Assembly: GCA_026419785.1 (NCBI GenBank)
Contig: JAODTK010005628.1
Coordinates: 62,001-126,000, forward strand
Length of the DNA: 64,000 nt
Source: Sclerodactyla briareus
Taxonomy: Eukaryota; Echinodermata; Holothuroidea; Dendrochirotida; Sclerodactylidae
Reading direction: 5' to 3'
In this document: piece by piece, positions 42,101-47,660 of the stretch
How positions within the stretch are numbered: position 1 is the first letter of the stretch
How the letters are laid out: every line of letters starts with the position of its first letter
Translations under genes and position numbers: made by a program
Notes under the pieces: generated by a model
Seen by the model: only the letters and a program-made list of their open reading frames with translations
Told to the model about the DNA's origin: nothing
Database searches by the model: none

Positions 42101-45100
42101 ATTAAACGAAATAGCGCGCTGGACGTACCTACTAAAAAGTTAACTCATGGGTTATGTAGATGGCGACATCATTGTCGTAACTCCAGATCATGTAAAATAG
42201 TTCGCTCTGTTTTTTTGTTTGAAACATTCTATACATAACACCCCCCCCCCCCCCCCCCCCCCACCTTCAAGGAGAGAAATCTAAATAAAATTTGATTTTC
42301 CTGAATCCCACAATGTCAAAATAATATTCTCCACCCAGTGCATTAGCCATTACATTTTTTTCCAGAATATGTACAATGTTTAGTACATCTCTTATAGAAA
42401 CCAACTCCACCTCATAGCCTTGTGCTCTTGTTTTTGAACCTGCCCAAATGAACCAACGGATAATAATCCAAGTAAACCCTCGTCTGAAACAGACCATTAA
42501 TGTACACCTCAAAATTCTCAGCAGCTAAAACCAGAGCTGACGTCTCCTTCTCAATGGTCGAATAATTACTTTGACAAGCTTCTTTGGAAAGAAAATCACA
42601 AGGTGGCTCAAATTATCTTTGCCTCCTTGAGAGAAAACACTCCAACACCTATATTACTGCAACCAACCGCCTTACTGAAGGGTATACTGGAAATCGGTCC
42701 AGCAATTACCTGATCCATGGGATTCACCAATACCTACTTCAATTCGCAGATGCAGCTTGGCAACCCTCAGACCAAATTAACTTGAAATTCTCAGCCAGCA
42801 ATTCTGTTAAGTGGACATGCAACATCCAGAAATTCGTATGAACTTCCGGTAGAAGCCTGTCATTTCAGAAACCTCTAACTCTGGTCCTTGTCATTTGGCA
42901 ATGGAAACTTCTAAAATGCTTCCACCCTAGCTAAATCTGGCAGCACCTTGCCACCACCAACACACAGACCACTATGTTACAAAAACCAAACCTCGCCATT
43001 TTGCTCTTGCCAGAATTCCACACGGTTAGATTTGCTTTAGCAAGCCTGTCGAAGAACTCTTCCCTTTTTCTGAGCTTCCATGGGTCAATGGTATATATAA
43101 TGATGTATGCCGTTATAAGATTTCTCACACCTTCCGACCCTGGCAAACAAGGTTCATCAGAAGATAAACGAGCTTCAGAGTTTTTCATCCCAAAAGGCAT
43201 AACGTTACATAACTACATACCATCAGGAATAACAAAACTAGAAATCTCCTTAACCCTTCCATTAAGGGGAACGTGCCAGTATCCCTCCAGAGATCATACT
43301 TACTGACAAATTGGAATTCCCAATTCTATCTATAACATGGGGTGGGTCAGTCACAGTCAAAGAATTAATCTTTTTATAGTCAATACCCTAGCGCATTGCA
43401 CCCCCCTCTTTTGGTACTAAAATCATTGTGACCCCATGGGTTTCCTTGATACCAGTTTTGCTTTTTTTTGGAACCTATGCCATTGTCAGCCATTAAACTT
43501 AACTTCATTCTGGGGGCAGCCTCTACAGTTTGCATGGCACTAACCTATAGGGATGCTGTTTGATGAGACGAGCTTCGCCAACGTCCACGTCATGATGCAA
43601 AACATTGTCCTCCTGGGGTATACGATATGGGCCTGAGAAATGTGCACACAAAGTTTTGCCATGTACGGGAATTCTACAGCCCCAGCTATCCGTTATTACG
43701 ATACATGATTCTGATTGGCTAATCCAATCACTAGCTGACTGTTAATATTTCATTAACAGTCGCTGGTCAGAGGAACGCAACAATCGATCCTTGCTGATTT
43801 GCTGCGTCTCAAGTAAACGCAGTACTTCTTAAACGCGAATGTAGGGTTGCGTGTCGTTTGAGTCCCATGCTTACACGCGCAGATCCGGCTTCAGTATACC
43901 ACGCTTCAGATGGCATACTGGAATACAAACCAGAGAAATGACGCTTCGCTCGTTGCATTGGTGAACGCCATGTTCACACGCGCAGAACCCTCCGGTTCGG
44001 CACGCATGGTTTATTATTGTGTCTCCATGGAAGTACGCACAGCACGCACTGCCAAATCTTTTGTGTATGGTACGCAATGCAATTTACTTCGATCTAACTA
44101 ACGTAATAGTTACACTAGCTGTTTCTTTACATGTTTAGAGGTACAAATATATAGATCTAGAGGTATTGATATCTCTAATCGTTTGGGTAATTCTTGATTT
44201 GCGGTTGTAGAATAGGAATAATCTACAGCAGGTCGACTTCTACGTTCATAAAACCGTCTCTTTTTTTTTTTTTTTTTAGACTCTTATTTAGCTCAATACC
44301 GAACTCGGCTGCGCCGCGTCCATTATTTACCTAAATTCAGAGTCTCGACTGTTTATTCACCAGAAAGTTCCAGTTGCAGTATTCCTTAATTAAACACAAG
44401 GACCTTGCCACCTGGCTCAGTTCCTAACATCCCTATCATATCTATCTTCCATTTGCACTTGTGATTTTTGTGATGCATGCTTTGCCATGTCACAAGCTTT
44501 TTGTAGCCTGCCTTCATGTCGAAACAAGTCTAGGACATTGACCTCCTGCTCTGCTCCGGACAACCAACTCTCTTTGGTTACGTTCAATGGTCCTCTGACC
44601 TCCTGTCCAAACGGACTGGTTCCAGTGGAATCATTTGGTGTTCTCTGGTAACAAGGAGCAGAAAGTCAATGCGACTCTCCCGATCAGTTCCGTTATCGTG
44701 GCAGGACACCCTTGTTCTGTCTTGAGAGTTTGATGGTAATGCTCGAAGGCGCCCTGGGACTGGGGATGGTACGCAGAAGACGTAATTTGTCCTAAACCCA
44801 AACTCATCAGAACGGATGAGAACAGATTACTCATGAAATTCGACCCTTGGTATAAACCCCACTGAAAAATTTAACCAATGCATCAGGGAAAATTAATTTT
44901 GCATGATATTTCGGAGAGGAATCACCTCAGAGTGCCTGGCGCAGGGTTCATAAGAATCAAGTTGGTCATGTCCCAATCATAATCTTAGCATGGGCAACAC
45001 TGGATCTATGATTACTCACTCGAAAGGGGAACACCCACGCCAGGGATAGGAAGAAGTGGCACATCTTTAATAGCTGCTTCGGCTTCCTCACCAGTTGACG

Positions 45101-45885
45101 CGCTCCACAGCTTTTGCAAAACTATGCCATGTCCTGGTGAATCCTAGGCCAAAAGAAGAGCCTGCGGAACACTCAATAAGTGCAACCTGTGTATTCCTCT
45201 GGTACACAGTTTGGTGGAGAACCTGCCAATCCTTGCTAGCCGATACTTCTGGGTGTTGCAATTTTTTCATCAACACTCCCGATTGCGAGAAATTGTTACC
45301 ACAAGGCACTTCAATATCAATTCTTGCTCAGGAAGAGCTGAATTTCACAATTTGCTGATTTGATCATCACTCTACTGCTGGGAGATCAGCAATTTAGGTT
45401 CTAAGGGAACCGACTTGCCCAAACTAACCGGTTTCACTGTTGGATCTGATTTAGCAGTTTCATGGACAGGAATTGATGTTTAAAGAATGTTCCAGCCAAC
45501 GTGAAACTCTCATCCCCCTCGCTAGGTTTGCTACTACCTATATCCTCTACCTGACAGGCCATGGATCAAGTGGTAACCCAGGCCAGTGGAACCATGAAGT
45601 GGAGACCAAGACCACCCCCCCCCCCCCCCCCCCCACCTCCCATCGCAACTGCAGGTACAGTCACCTAGGGAATAACGCTCGGTGACTGCTGGGACTTGAA
45701 CCTGAAATGTTTGCTCGCAAAGTGTCACTGATACCACTCTGGCGTTCTTCCGCCATTCTTCGGCCATTCTTCGGAGTTATCATTCTTCTTTCTTATGGCA
45801 CTCAAAATATGTAGCCAGTAACACCAATGTTTTTCTGTTTGATCGCAGGAGTTCAAAGGAGGCTGCAGCCAAGAAATTCTATTAA
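13139..45885 (+). CDS. LMAN1: LMAN1/ERGIC-53-like L-type lectin cargo receptor, multi-exon, 5' exons not found
   Basis: Twelve plus-strand exons follow the order of animal LMAN1: L-type lectin domain, acidic and coiled-coil stalk, one membrane segment, and a short tail ending KKFY. In known family members this type I membrane protein cycles between the ER and the ERGIC, binds high-mannose glycoproteins with Ca2+, and uses a C-terminal dilysine/diaromatic signal for COPI and COPII. The recognised exons encode roughly 450 residues, so about 60 N-terminal residues (signal peptide and first lectin strands) are unaccounted for relative to the usual ~510. I did not find them upstream of 13139. Exon order, GT-AG sites and most junction phases agree. 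Several exons carry 1-2 base losses, and there are stops at 24661, 28464 and 33803. It may be an intact gene in an error-rich assembly or an unprocessed pseudogene. The family call is secure; gene integrity is not. Confidence 0.9.
13400..14650. repeat. Degenerate tandem repeats with AGGTCA half-sites (LMAN1-like intron 1)
   Basis: Two copies of a 'gtccagttg' block (about 13455-13545 and 13660-13720). Then about 110-bp units carry cacaaaacttggtggatgtg and GGGTCA-n4-AGGTCA (14346-14361 and 14478-14493). Non-coding. Confidence 0.65.
14985..15262. repeat. 84-bp tandem repeat, about 3.5 copies, just before exon 2
   Basis: Units contain tttgttatcactttggttaa, then actcaaaatcattattg and ttctggaatct. 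Copies start near 14985, 15060, 15128 and 15215. The array ends about 45 bases before the exon 2 acceptor. Confidence 0.85.
15308..15405 (+). CDS. LMAN1: LMAN1-like exon 2: lectin beta-sandwich core
   Basis: The exon reads ...FDNWEIEVTFKVTGRGRVGADGL, the most conserved part of the L-type lectin fold in LMAN1 and LMAN2 (W-E-[IV]-E-V-T-F and G-R-[IV]-G-A-D-G). The acceptor is tcatcag and the donor is a strong gtgagt. It starts in phase 1, joining exon 1, and ends in phase 0. No indel is apparent across its 98 bases. Confidence 0.93.
15440..16090. repeat. Interspersed repeat with internal DR4 AGGTCA units (intron 2)
   Basis: Starts near gttatatccccacaacacag and includes a CCGCCGTC-rich stretch. 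Two internal units share aaatacagagttagtccgat and end in AGGTCA-n4-AGGTCA (15766-15781 and 15881-15896). No intact coding frame. Confidence 0.6.
16091..18160. repeat. Intron 2: degenerate 'tcattcaatgtg' repeats, otherwise unremarkable
   Basis: About 17170-18160 holds diverged units with aggttcactg, aggtcattcaatgtg and tgcataatt, related in style to the 14.2-14.6 kb repeats. 16091-17170 shows nothing recognisable. Confidence 0.5.
18275..18544 (+). CDS. LMAN1: LMAN1-like exon 3: Ca2+/sugar-binding part of the lectin domain
   Basis: The acceptor is tttttttccag. The exon begins AIW, continues AEQPGVEGQ, then LGSQDKWVGIGVFFDSFDND, then KNNPYILVMTNDG, YDHSNDG and NKPYAVRARISYYQNTFT before donor gtaaga. 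The D-S-F-D-N-D and YDHxNDG motifs are the ones that coordinate Ca2+ and mannose in this family. These blocks lie in frames 0, 2, 1 and 0 relative to the exon start: three successive single-base losses near 18286, 18312 and 18485. With them restored the length would be 273 bases and the exon would end in phase 0, as exon 4 requires. The last ~70 bases are copy 1 of the 124-bp tandem array that follows. Confidence 0.92.
18477..20175 (+). repeat. 124-bp tandem array of the exon 3 end plus 5' splice donor (about 14 copies)
   Basis: Fourteen head-to-tail units begin with an ATGAGGGATTTCAGG-like motif near 18477, 18599, 18725, 18847, 18970, 19095, 19232, 19357, 19478, 19603, 19731, 19853, 19976 and 20099. 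Spacing averages about 124 bp. Each unit contains the coding end of exon 3 (RDFRxKPYAVRARI then SYYQNTLT), its donor (gtaaga or gtatga), and about 55 bases of intron reading gtgcagggttcgagatagg and on. Copy 1 is the true exon end. Copy 6 carries a 14-G insertion (19099-19112). Copies differ mainly by single-base deletions and by N/Y after DFR. The unit junction lies inside the exon, so this looks like expansion by unequal exchange or slippage rather than retroposition. Confidence 0.95.
20176..21445. other. Remainder of intron 3
   Basis: Sequence after the 124-bp array, with a G-run at 20776-20788. No gene or clear element recognised. Confidence 0.5.
21446..21573 (+). CDS. LMAN1: LMAN1-like exon 4: lectin domain
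   Basis: After cctcataaag the exon starts V-F-F-N-N in phase 0, joining TFT of exon 3. It continues in another frame as NDYTFELCMRAENVVLPKNG followed by YFGVTAATGALA, then donor gtgagt. This matches the LMAN1 strand with an ND-Y-x-F-C motif and the ATGGLADDHD turn. Between NN and NDY there are 16 bases where the family pattern needs 18, so two bases appear to be missing around 21461-21476. The exon ends in phase 1. Confidence 0.9.
21740..22115 (-). mobile_element. tRNA-headed SINE, minus strand (intron 4)
   Basis: On the minus strand from about 22115: an A-box-like acggtagagtgtctgcc and a B-box-like ggtccctggttcaaacccc (about 22025-22050). A body containing cggatggggacgttaaatgg follows, a motif common in invertebrate SINE bodies. 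About 370 bp, diverged, non-coding. Confidence 0.7.
22369..22433 (+). CDS. LMAN1: LMAN1-like exon 5: end of lectin domain (ADDHDVL motif)
   Basis: The acceptor is ttttttctcag. The split codon makes GALA-D, followed by D, then H-D-V-L in a shifted frame and a further shift before LTHSLDQ and FPKE. LADDHDV(L) is diagnostic of LMAN1-type lectins. Two single-base losses, near 22374 and 22388, explain the shifts. With them restored the exon ends in phase 2 (ag|t), matching exon 6. The donor is gtacag. Confidence 0.82.
22434..24590. other. Intron 5, nothing recognised
   Basis: No repeat family or coding homology recognised. A C-run lies at 24386-24396. Confidence 0.5.
24591..24681 (+). CDS. LMAN1: LMAN1-like exon 6: start of stalk, with in-frame TAA
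   Basis: The acceptor is cttctttcag and the donor a consensus gtaagt. The reading LTSGQITEEEADKFNKEF then DEYTK matches the E/K-rich segment after the lectin domain in LMAN1. An in-frame TAA at 24661-24663 is followed by SHAEEA and a phase 0 donor, and the frame continues cleanly into exon 7. A single substitution (for example from a glutamine codon) would account for the stop. No frameshift is needed. Confidence 0.85.
24682..26260. other. Most of intron 6, nothing recognised
   Basis: Unique-looking AT-rich intronic sequence without coding homology. Confidence 0.5.
26284..26547 (-). other. Coding-looking ORF opposite LMAN1-like exon 7 (unrecognised)
   Basis: A minus-strand frame reads ERGELVHFKLEPYGLFLRRL, then APRLRWNIHMFLNDADQLTE, then QQVADMAAQ. 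It has the look of selected protein sequence. The frame meets a cag|gtaatc donor-like site near 26300 and a stop shortly after. Its upstream part overlaps exon 7 antisense. I do not recognise the family; a mobile-element gag fragment or a stray exon are possibilities. Only one exon-sized block is seen. Confidence 0.3.
26522..26572 (+). CDS. LMAN1: LMAN1-like exon 7: stalk, YREKHPEI segment
   Basis: A 51-base exon between acceptor atctttcctatag and donor gtaagt reads YREKHPEIKDDYDEADY in phase 0 on both sides. The KHPEI portion corresponds to the KGHPDL-type motif that follows the E/K-rich helix in vertebrate LMAN1. No lesion is visible. It lies immediately beside a coding-looking minus-strand ORF. 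Confidence 0.85.
26573..27935. other. Part of intron 7, nothing recognised
   Basis: No homology or repeat structure recognised. Confidence 0.5.
27940..28365. repeat. Interspersed repeat fragments, including a SINE-type 3' tail
   Basis: 27940-28080 contains gaccgggcgacgcaaaattgc-like and attgccctgtcacc words typical of a dispersed marine-invertebrate repeat. 28295-28365 (gcactttgagcttgtctttg, gaagccctatataag, then ATT-rich) resembles the 3' tail of the SINE at 40.1-40.5 kb. Confidence 0.5.
28423..28488 (+). CDS. LMAN1: LMAN1-like exon 8: stalk (GQTNIYK), with in-frame TGA
   Basis: After tctcttgcacag the frame DDYSKEDLNLIV, stop, GQTNIYK matches the LMAN1 segment around VFEGQNRIH. The TGA lies at 28464-28466, where the family has Glu. 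The start is ambiguous. The better acceptor gives 28423, but phase 0 from exon 7 needs 28428 (after gtgag). Donors at 28489 (gtaaag) and 28495 (gtagct) both leave phase 1 while exon 9 needs phase 2, so one base is probably missing. Boundaries are approximate. Confidence 0.65.
28500..29315. other. Intron 8, first part; nothing recognised
   Basis: Contains an 11-T run and AT-rich sequence. No homology recognised. Confidence 0.45.
29320..30560 (-). mobile_element. Degenerate LINE reverse transcriptase fragment, minus strand (intron 8)
   Basis: Minus-strand blocks in order: TVDHEILLKTLVSCGVSDPT (about 30510), LDWFSSYLCDRA, CVPQGSINGPLLFSIYINDL (about 30360), and TLYADDTALIYGS with catalytic YADD (30281-30270). 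A C-terminal region around SILSPHFDYA in another frame follows. The 3' end near 29325-29400 has ggggagaacactgggtgg and is A-rich on the minus strand. A 5'-truncated, frameshifted non-LTR element of different sequence from the one at 11.4 kb. Confidence 0.88.
30561..31544. other. Intron 8, middle; nothing recognised
   Basis: Short A-runs and TAATG repeats (gtaatgtaatgtaaggtaat near 30560). No gene evidence. Confidence 0.45.
31545..31900. repeat. Interspersed repeat fragment with 'TATATAGCGCCTTT' head
   Basis: An ATA-rich lead followed by ctatatagcgcctttac, agtgctttacagagcc and ggagttccacagtagg. The same family appears at 39540-39600 and 41600-41900 and, as the downstream part, at 27.9-28.1 kb. 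Confidence 0.6.
31901..33644. other. Intron 8, last part; 34-T homopolymer
   Basis: 33163-33196 is an uninterrupted T-run followed by CCCCCC, and a C-run lies at 32958-32966. Nothing else recognised before exon 9. Confidence 0.5.
33645..33849 (+). CDS. LMAN1: LMAN1-like exon 9: coiled-coil stalk, with frameshift and TAA
   Basis: The acceptor is ttcatgttcacag. The first frame reads ELEKKLDEIVVADGRYQSSL, matching the LMAN1 coil around LD-x-I-x(5)-RY-x-SSL. After a frame change near 33735-33745 the reading is GGAPAGGAGG, TIARHEVDT, stop, ETKTERISYNVRDL. This aligns with the family's Gly-rich hinge and the QQELDTVVKTQHEI helix. The TAA is at 33803-33805. The donor gtaagt at 33850 leaves phase 2, which exon 10 completes. 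Glycine-rich slippage or sequence error could explain the frame change. Confidence 0.8.
33850..35100. repeat. Intron 9: CTAT/GGCTATCTAT microsatellite and AGGTCA-bearing repeats
   Basis: 34195-34395 is an imperfect (CTAT)n array with interspersed GGCTATC units. 34430-35060 holds two or three degenerate units sharing 'ttgatggatctgcaccaaac' style text, including three AGGTCA motifs spaced by 0 and 1 base (34821-34839). Confidence 0.7.
35101..36500. other. Intron 9, middle; nothing recognised
   Basis: No gene or definable element. Confidence 0.5.
36540..36870. repeat. Degenerate tandem repeat around 'tactcagtaatgcaactct' (intron 9)
   Basis: Three to four units sharing acaatattgactcagtaat, aactctaaccatg and gtaggagca at roughly 60-110 bp spacing. 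Confidence 0.6.
37256..37408 (+). CDS. LMAN1: LMAN1-like exon 10: coiled-coil stalk, C-terminal half
   Basis: A 153-base open exon after a long T-tract acceptor (tttttttttctag). It reads GVIGDVQQKTAAYIPQRD, then LLDHEIKDKLNQLSQDC, then KLYAQVPR, and ends before gtcagt. Residue similarity to vertebrate LMAN1 is weak here, as expected for the coil. Both junction phases fit: it completes the phase 2 codon of exon 9 and leaves ag|g for exon 11. Heptad-like hydrophobics are present. The DC may correspond to the stalk cysteines used for oligomer disulfides, which is inference. Confidence 0.72.
38263..38379 (+). CDS. LMAN1: LMAN1-like exon 11: membrane-spanning segment
   Basis: The exon starts after tattcctatcag in phase 2 and ends FFVCYFMYR before a weak donor gtagtt. 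The last codon is split ag|g and joins exon 12. CLIQT in an adjacent frame followed by FFVCYFMYR corresponds to the end of the LMAN1 membrane helix (VVQTVLFIGYIMYR type). In the single open frame a 13-A run (38321-38333) gives lysines inside what should be a hydrophobic helix, so the middle is probably shifted twice. The N-terminal part (RLPETVQTFGVSL) is plausible but less certain. Confidence 0.7.
   Translation, partial: AVAGDCPDLRCLSLFFAFPKKKKSYCLIQTFLRMLLHV
38380..40125. other. Intron 11, first part; small repeat fragment at 39540-39600
   Basis: 39540-39600 (cttatatagcgctctccacg, gctctttacaga) is a short piece of the TATATAGCGC family. The remainder shows no recognised gene. Confidence 0.5.
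40128..40545 (+). mobile_element. tRNA-derived SINE with conserved 3' tail
   Basis: The head has a good A box (ggattagctcagtcgttcag, about 40136) and B box (gagttcgcagccc, about 40187), so it resembles a tRNA-derived pol III promoter. About 250 bp of body follows. The tail reads gaagcgctttgagcatgtct, then gaagcgctatatcaga, and ends in ATT-rich repeats at 40530-40545. Apparently complete, about 410 bp. Not a functional tRNA gene: the acceptor stem does not pair. Confidence 0.85.
41595..41905. repeat. Interspersed repeat fragment, TATATAGCGC family
   Basis: Contains catttatatagctctaatac, gatctaagcactttttacc, an A-rich stretch (41681-41704) and an 'attccatgagagaatc' block. The order is the same as at 31.5-31.9 kb. 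Confidence 0.55.
42241..42262 (+). repeat. 22-C homopolymer
   Basis: Uninterrupted run of C at the 3' limit (minus strand) of the gypsy RNase H remnant. Confidence 0.95.
42265..42850 (-). pseudogene. Ty3/gypsy RNase H remnant
   Basis: Minus-strand blocks NYSTIEKETSALVLAAENF (about 42565-42510), then YPLVHLGRFKNKSTRL and LNIVHILEKNVMANALGG (about 42395-42340), match the RNase H C-terminal half of Ty3/gypsy pol. The end, of ADALSR type, is here ANALGG. Frameshifts separate the blocks. No integrase follows; the sequence runs into the 22-C run. Confidence 0.85.
42900..43680 (-). pseudogene. Ty3/gypsy reverse transcriptase remnant, preceded by the integrase tail
   Basis: Minus-strand blocks: an FSGPY integrase-tail motif (about 43640), then HHDVDVGEARLIKQHPYR (43600-43545), the text leading into any gypsy RT. 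Next come PWGHNDF (about 43430), DYK and LTVTDPP (43385-43350), and MPFGMKNSEA (43200-43171). The last block reads EEFFDRLAKANLTV (about 43065). The YxDD catalytic pair is not readable (LITAYIIIYT instead). The short distance between the integrase tail and the RT lead-in shows that they are contiguous in one element, with a deletion between them. Confidence 0.85.
43690..44390. mobile_element. Unidentified ~700-bp insertion within the integrase remnant
   Basis: On the minus strand the integrase C-terminal text stops near 44395 (a KVLV-type block) and resumes near 43680 (an FSGPY block). Between them lies unrelated sequence with a repeated cacgcgcagaacc-like motif (43874 and 43978) and a 17-T run (44261-44277). 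No matching terminal repeats or clear target duplication were found, so the class is open. Confidence 0.5.
44390..45360 (-). pseudogene. Ty3/gypsy integrase remnant
   Basis: Minus-strand pieces in several frames resemble the zinc-binding H2C2 region (about 45300-45100) and the pre-core PIPGVGVPF block (about 45045). The end of the DDE core follows, with SSAYHPQSQGAFEHYHQTLK (about 44780-44720) and its catalytic Glu present. After it come STGTSPFG, EVRGPL and NVLDLF (44640-44510), the usual post-core region. Frames change repeatedly and the middle of the core is missing. Confidence 0.85.
45606..45745 (-). mobile_element. Possible tRNA-headed SINE fragment, minus strand
   Basis: The minus strand has gccagagtggtatcagtgac (A-box-like) and caggttcaagtcccagcag (B-box-like) in tRNA spacing. 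It runs into a C/G homopolymer (45606-45624). It lies about 100 bases upstream of exon 12. Body and tail are not defined. Confidence 0.45.
45849..45885 (+). CDS. LMAN1: LMAN1-like exon 12: cytoplasmic tail and stop
   Basis: After tttttctgtttgatcgcag the exon completes an Arg codon and reads SSKEAAAKKFY then TAA (45883-45885). This is the LMAN1 tail (RSQQEAAAKKFF in vertebrates). The dilysine and terminal aromatic residues are the COPI retrieval and COPII export signals. It joins MYR of exon 11 in phase 2. Intron 11 is about 7.5 kb and holds a gypsy element and SINEs. Confidence 0.92.
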
Positions 45886-46930
45886 CGTGAGGGACGTCCT
45901 TTGTAGCCAGCATGAGTACCGGGTCAGGGCGACTCCATTCCGAAATATTCTGGGAATCCAGGCAGGATGAAGACGTGGAAAGAAAAGGAGAGCGATTTGT
46001 CTCGAGAGTGGCAAGGGTCACCAGATATTCTAGCCCTGCCAGAGGTTTGATCGAGAGGAATGATTTGTGTTCTTGGTGCGTGGTTGGTTTTGAGAATTAT
46101 GATAGAGTAACCAGACCCTGATAGATAGATGTATGTGTTACTGAATGATGCTGGCACCATGTTCCACCCACTGGCATAACCGGTGGGAGCTTGCAACCGC
46201 TGCACCAGATACCAACTATTTGCCCAGGTGGGCTTGTTGATGACTGGATGGCTGTGATGCACCTACACGGTAACTATGGTGAGTTTGGGGGTTCAAACTC
46301 TCTTCCCCTCTCGCTCCTCCACGGACTGTAAAAGGAATAATTAGAAAGTTTCGCTGGAGAAAAAAATTAGATGTCATTCCATTGCAATTTTAGGCTCCAC
46401 ACTACACTAGTTTCCAAACCTAGAGGCTTCCCAAATGCATTTTCTCCTCCCAGGGAAGGGGCTACTTTCTCCATATTTCAAGGCCCCTCCTGCCCCCCGT
46501 AATGCGGTGCAATAGATGGTATCCTATTCTATATATAATAAGACACATGACAGGAATATGTGCCGCTCAGAAAAAATCCCCCAGTGCCCCTCTAGCCAAT
46601 TATGTCATTGTTCTAGTATTGTCTCACTTGGGGATCGTTAGGACCCCAGAATGACAAAGTTCACTAGATGTTCAGCACCATGCTGTCACTGCCCACTTGT
46701 TCAAACTTGTTGCTGTTTCAGGCATATGTTTAATCGGATTCAGGAACTAAGCTAAGATTGAAGAGGTACTTTTGGAACATCAGCAGATGACCATGATGGA
46801 TCCGATCCAAATGGTTCAAACCTGCATGACAATCCACAGCTCCTAATTAATGTGTTGTTGTTTTTGGACTTCTGATAATCAGTGGAGTAGAATGAACAAT
46901 TCATCACTGCTACACGGGGGGTCCAGTAAT
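45886..46930. other. LMAN1-like 3' flank / candidate 3' UTR
   Basis: No canonical AATAAA was found within the first kilobase after the stop, so the transcript end is undefined. No other gene is seen. Confidence 0.45.
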
Positions 46931-46934
46931 TTCC

Positions 46935-47000
46935 TGAAGGGGGGAGGGGGGGCTAAAGGTGGGGGGAGGGGGGGCTAAAGGTGGGGGGAGGGGGGGCTAA
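46935..47000 (+). repeat. 21-bp G-rich tandem repeat
   Basis: About three units of ggggggaggggggctaaaggt. The runs of six or more G could fold as a G-quadruplex on the plus strand. Confidence 0.9.
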
Positions 47001-47199
47001 GACTGACTACTGCTCACTACACAGGGGTGGTGCCGGAATACTCGACAGGAGAGGGCGGGGCCCCGACTGGGTCCGGGGAGGGGACAACTCATACACTGAC
47101 ATGCATTGCAGAGGCTCCCTCTATACCAACATTTTCAGCTGATAGGAGGCAAGGGTGGGTGGGTTTGAGGCTTGAGGACCCCACTGATCGTACTGCGTG

Positions 47200-47660
47200 T
47201 TGATACAACCAGATGTTGGGTAGTTTCATTGTATTCTGCGTTATTGATGCCAGTGATTGGGTTACTTTACTACTAGCTCACTTCGCCGCATCCTTGCTTC
47301 TTTGGCACAATCTTCAATCCAGTGCCAGGGTCCTCAGGGTGGCGGGGATGGTGAAGGTTAGCTGCCCGATTTGCGCTCGCCAACTGTGCTCCTCTGGGCA
47401 TATGGCGCGCCTCCTGGCGGACGATCCTGCCAATGATGTGGTGGGGGTCGATTGCCAGGAAGCCCTGTAGCCCACGGTTGGCACAGCTTCGCGGGTTACC
47501 GGGCCCATCAGTGAGTCCGCGGTGGCGCAGGCCCCGGCCTGGGCGCTTGCCCCTGTAAGAGGCGGGGCAATTGGAAGCGGCGCTGGATAGCTAGTGCATT
47601 TGGCCCCCATGAGTGAGCGAGTGATGCTATAACAATTCATTTTATTTATATTCAAACATC
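47200..47660. other. Locally GC-rich segment of unknown origin
   Basis: 47330-47600 is far more GC-rich than its surroundings (for example ggcgcgcctcctggcggacg and ggcgcaggccccggcctggg). It ends in AT-rich sequence near 47640. Short open frames exist on both strands but none is recognised. Confidence 0.4.

Larger units (their letters stand above)
42265..45480 (-). mobile_element. Degenerate Ty3/gypsy element with integrase upstream of reverse transcriptase
   Basis: Read on the minus strand, pol-type domains occur in the order integrase (45360-44390), reverse transcriptase (about 43640-42900) and RNase H (about 42850-42265). This is the order reported for Gmr1-like deuterostome Ty3/gypsy elements (Goodwin and Poulter), not the usual RT-RH-IN. 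All domains carry frameshifts or stops, so the element is dead. An unrelated stretch of about 700 bp splits the integrase C-terminus. LTRs, primer-binding site, gag and protease were not found. It lies in intron 11 of the LMAN1-like gene. Confidence 0.85.
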
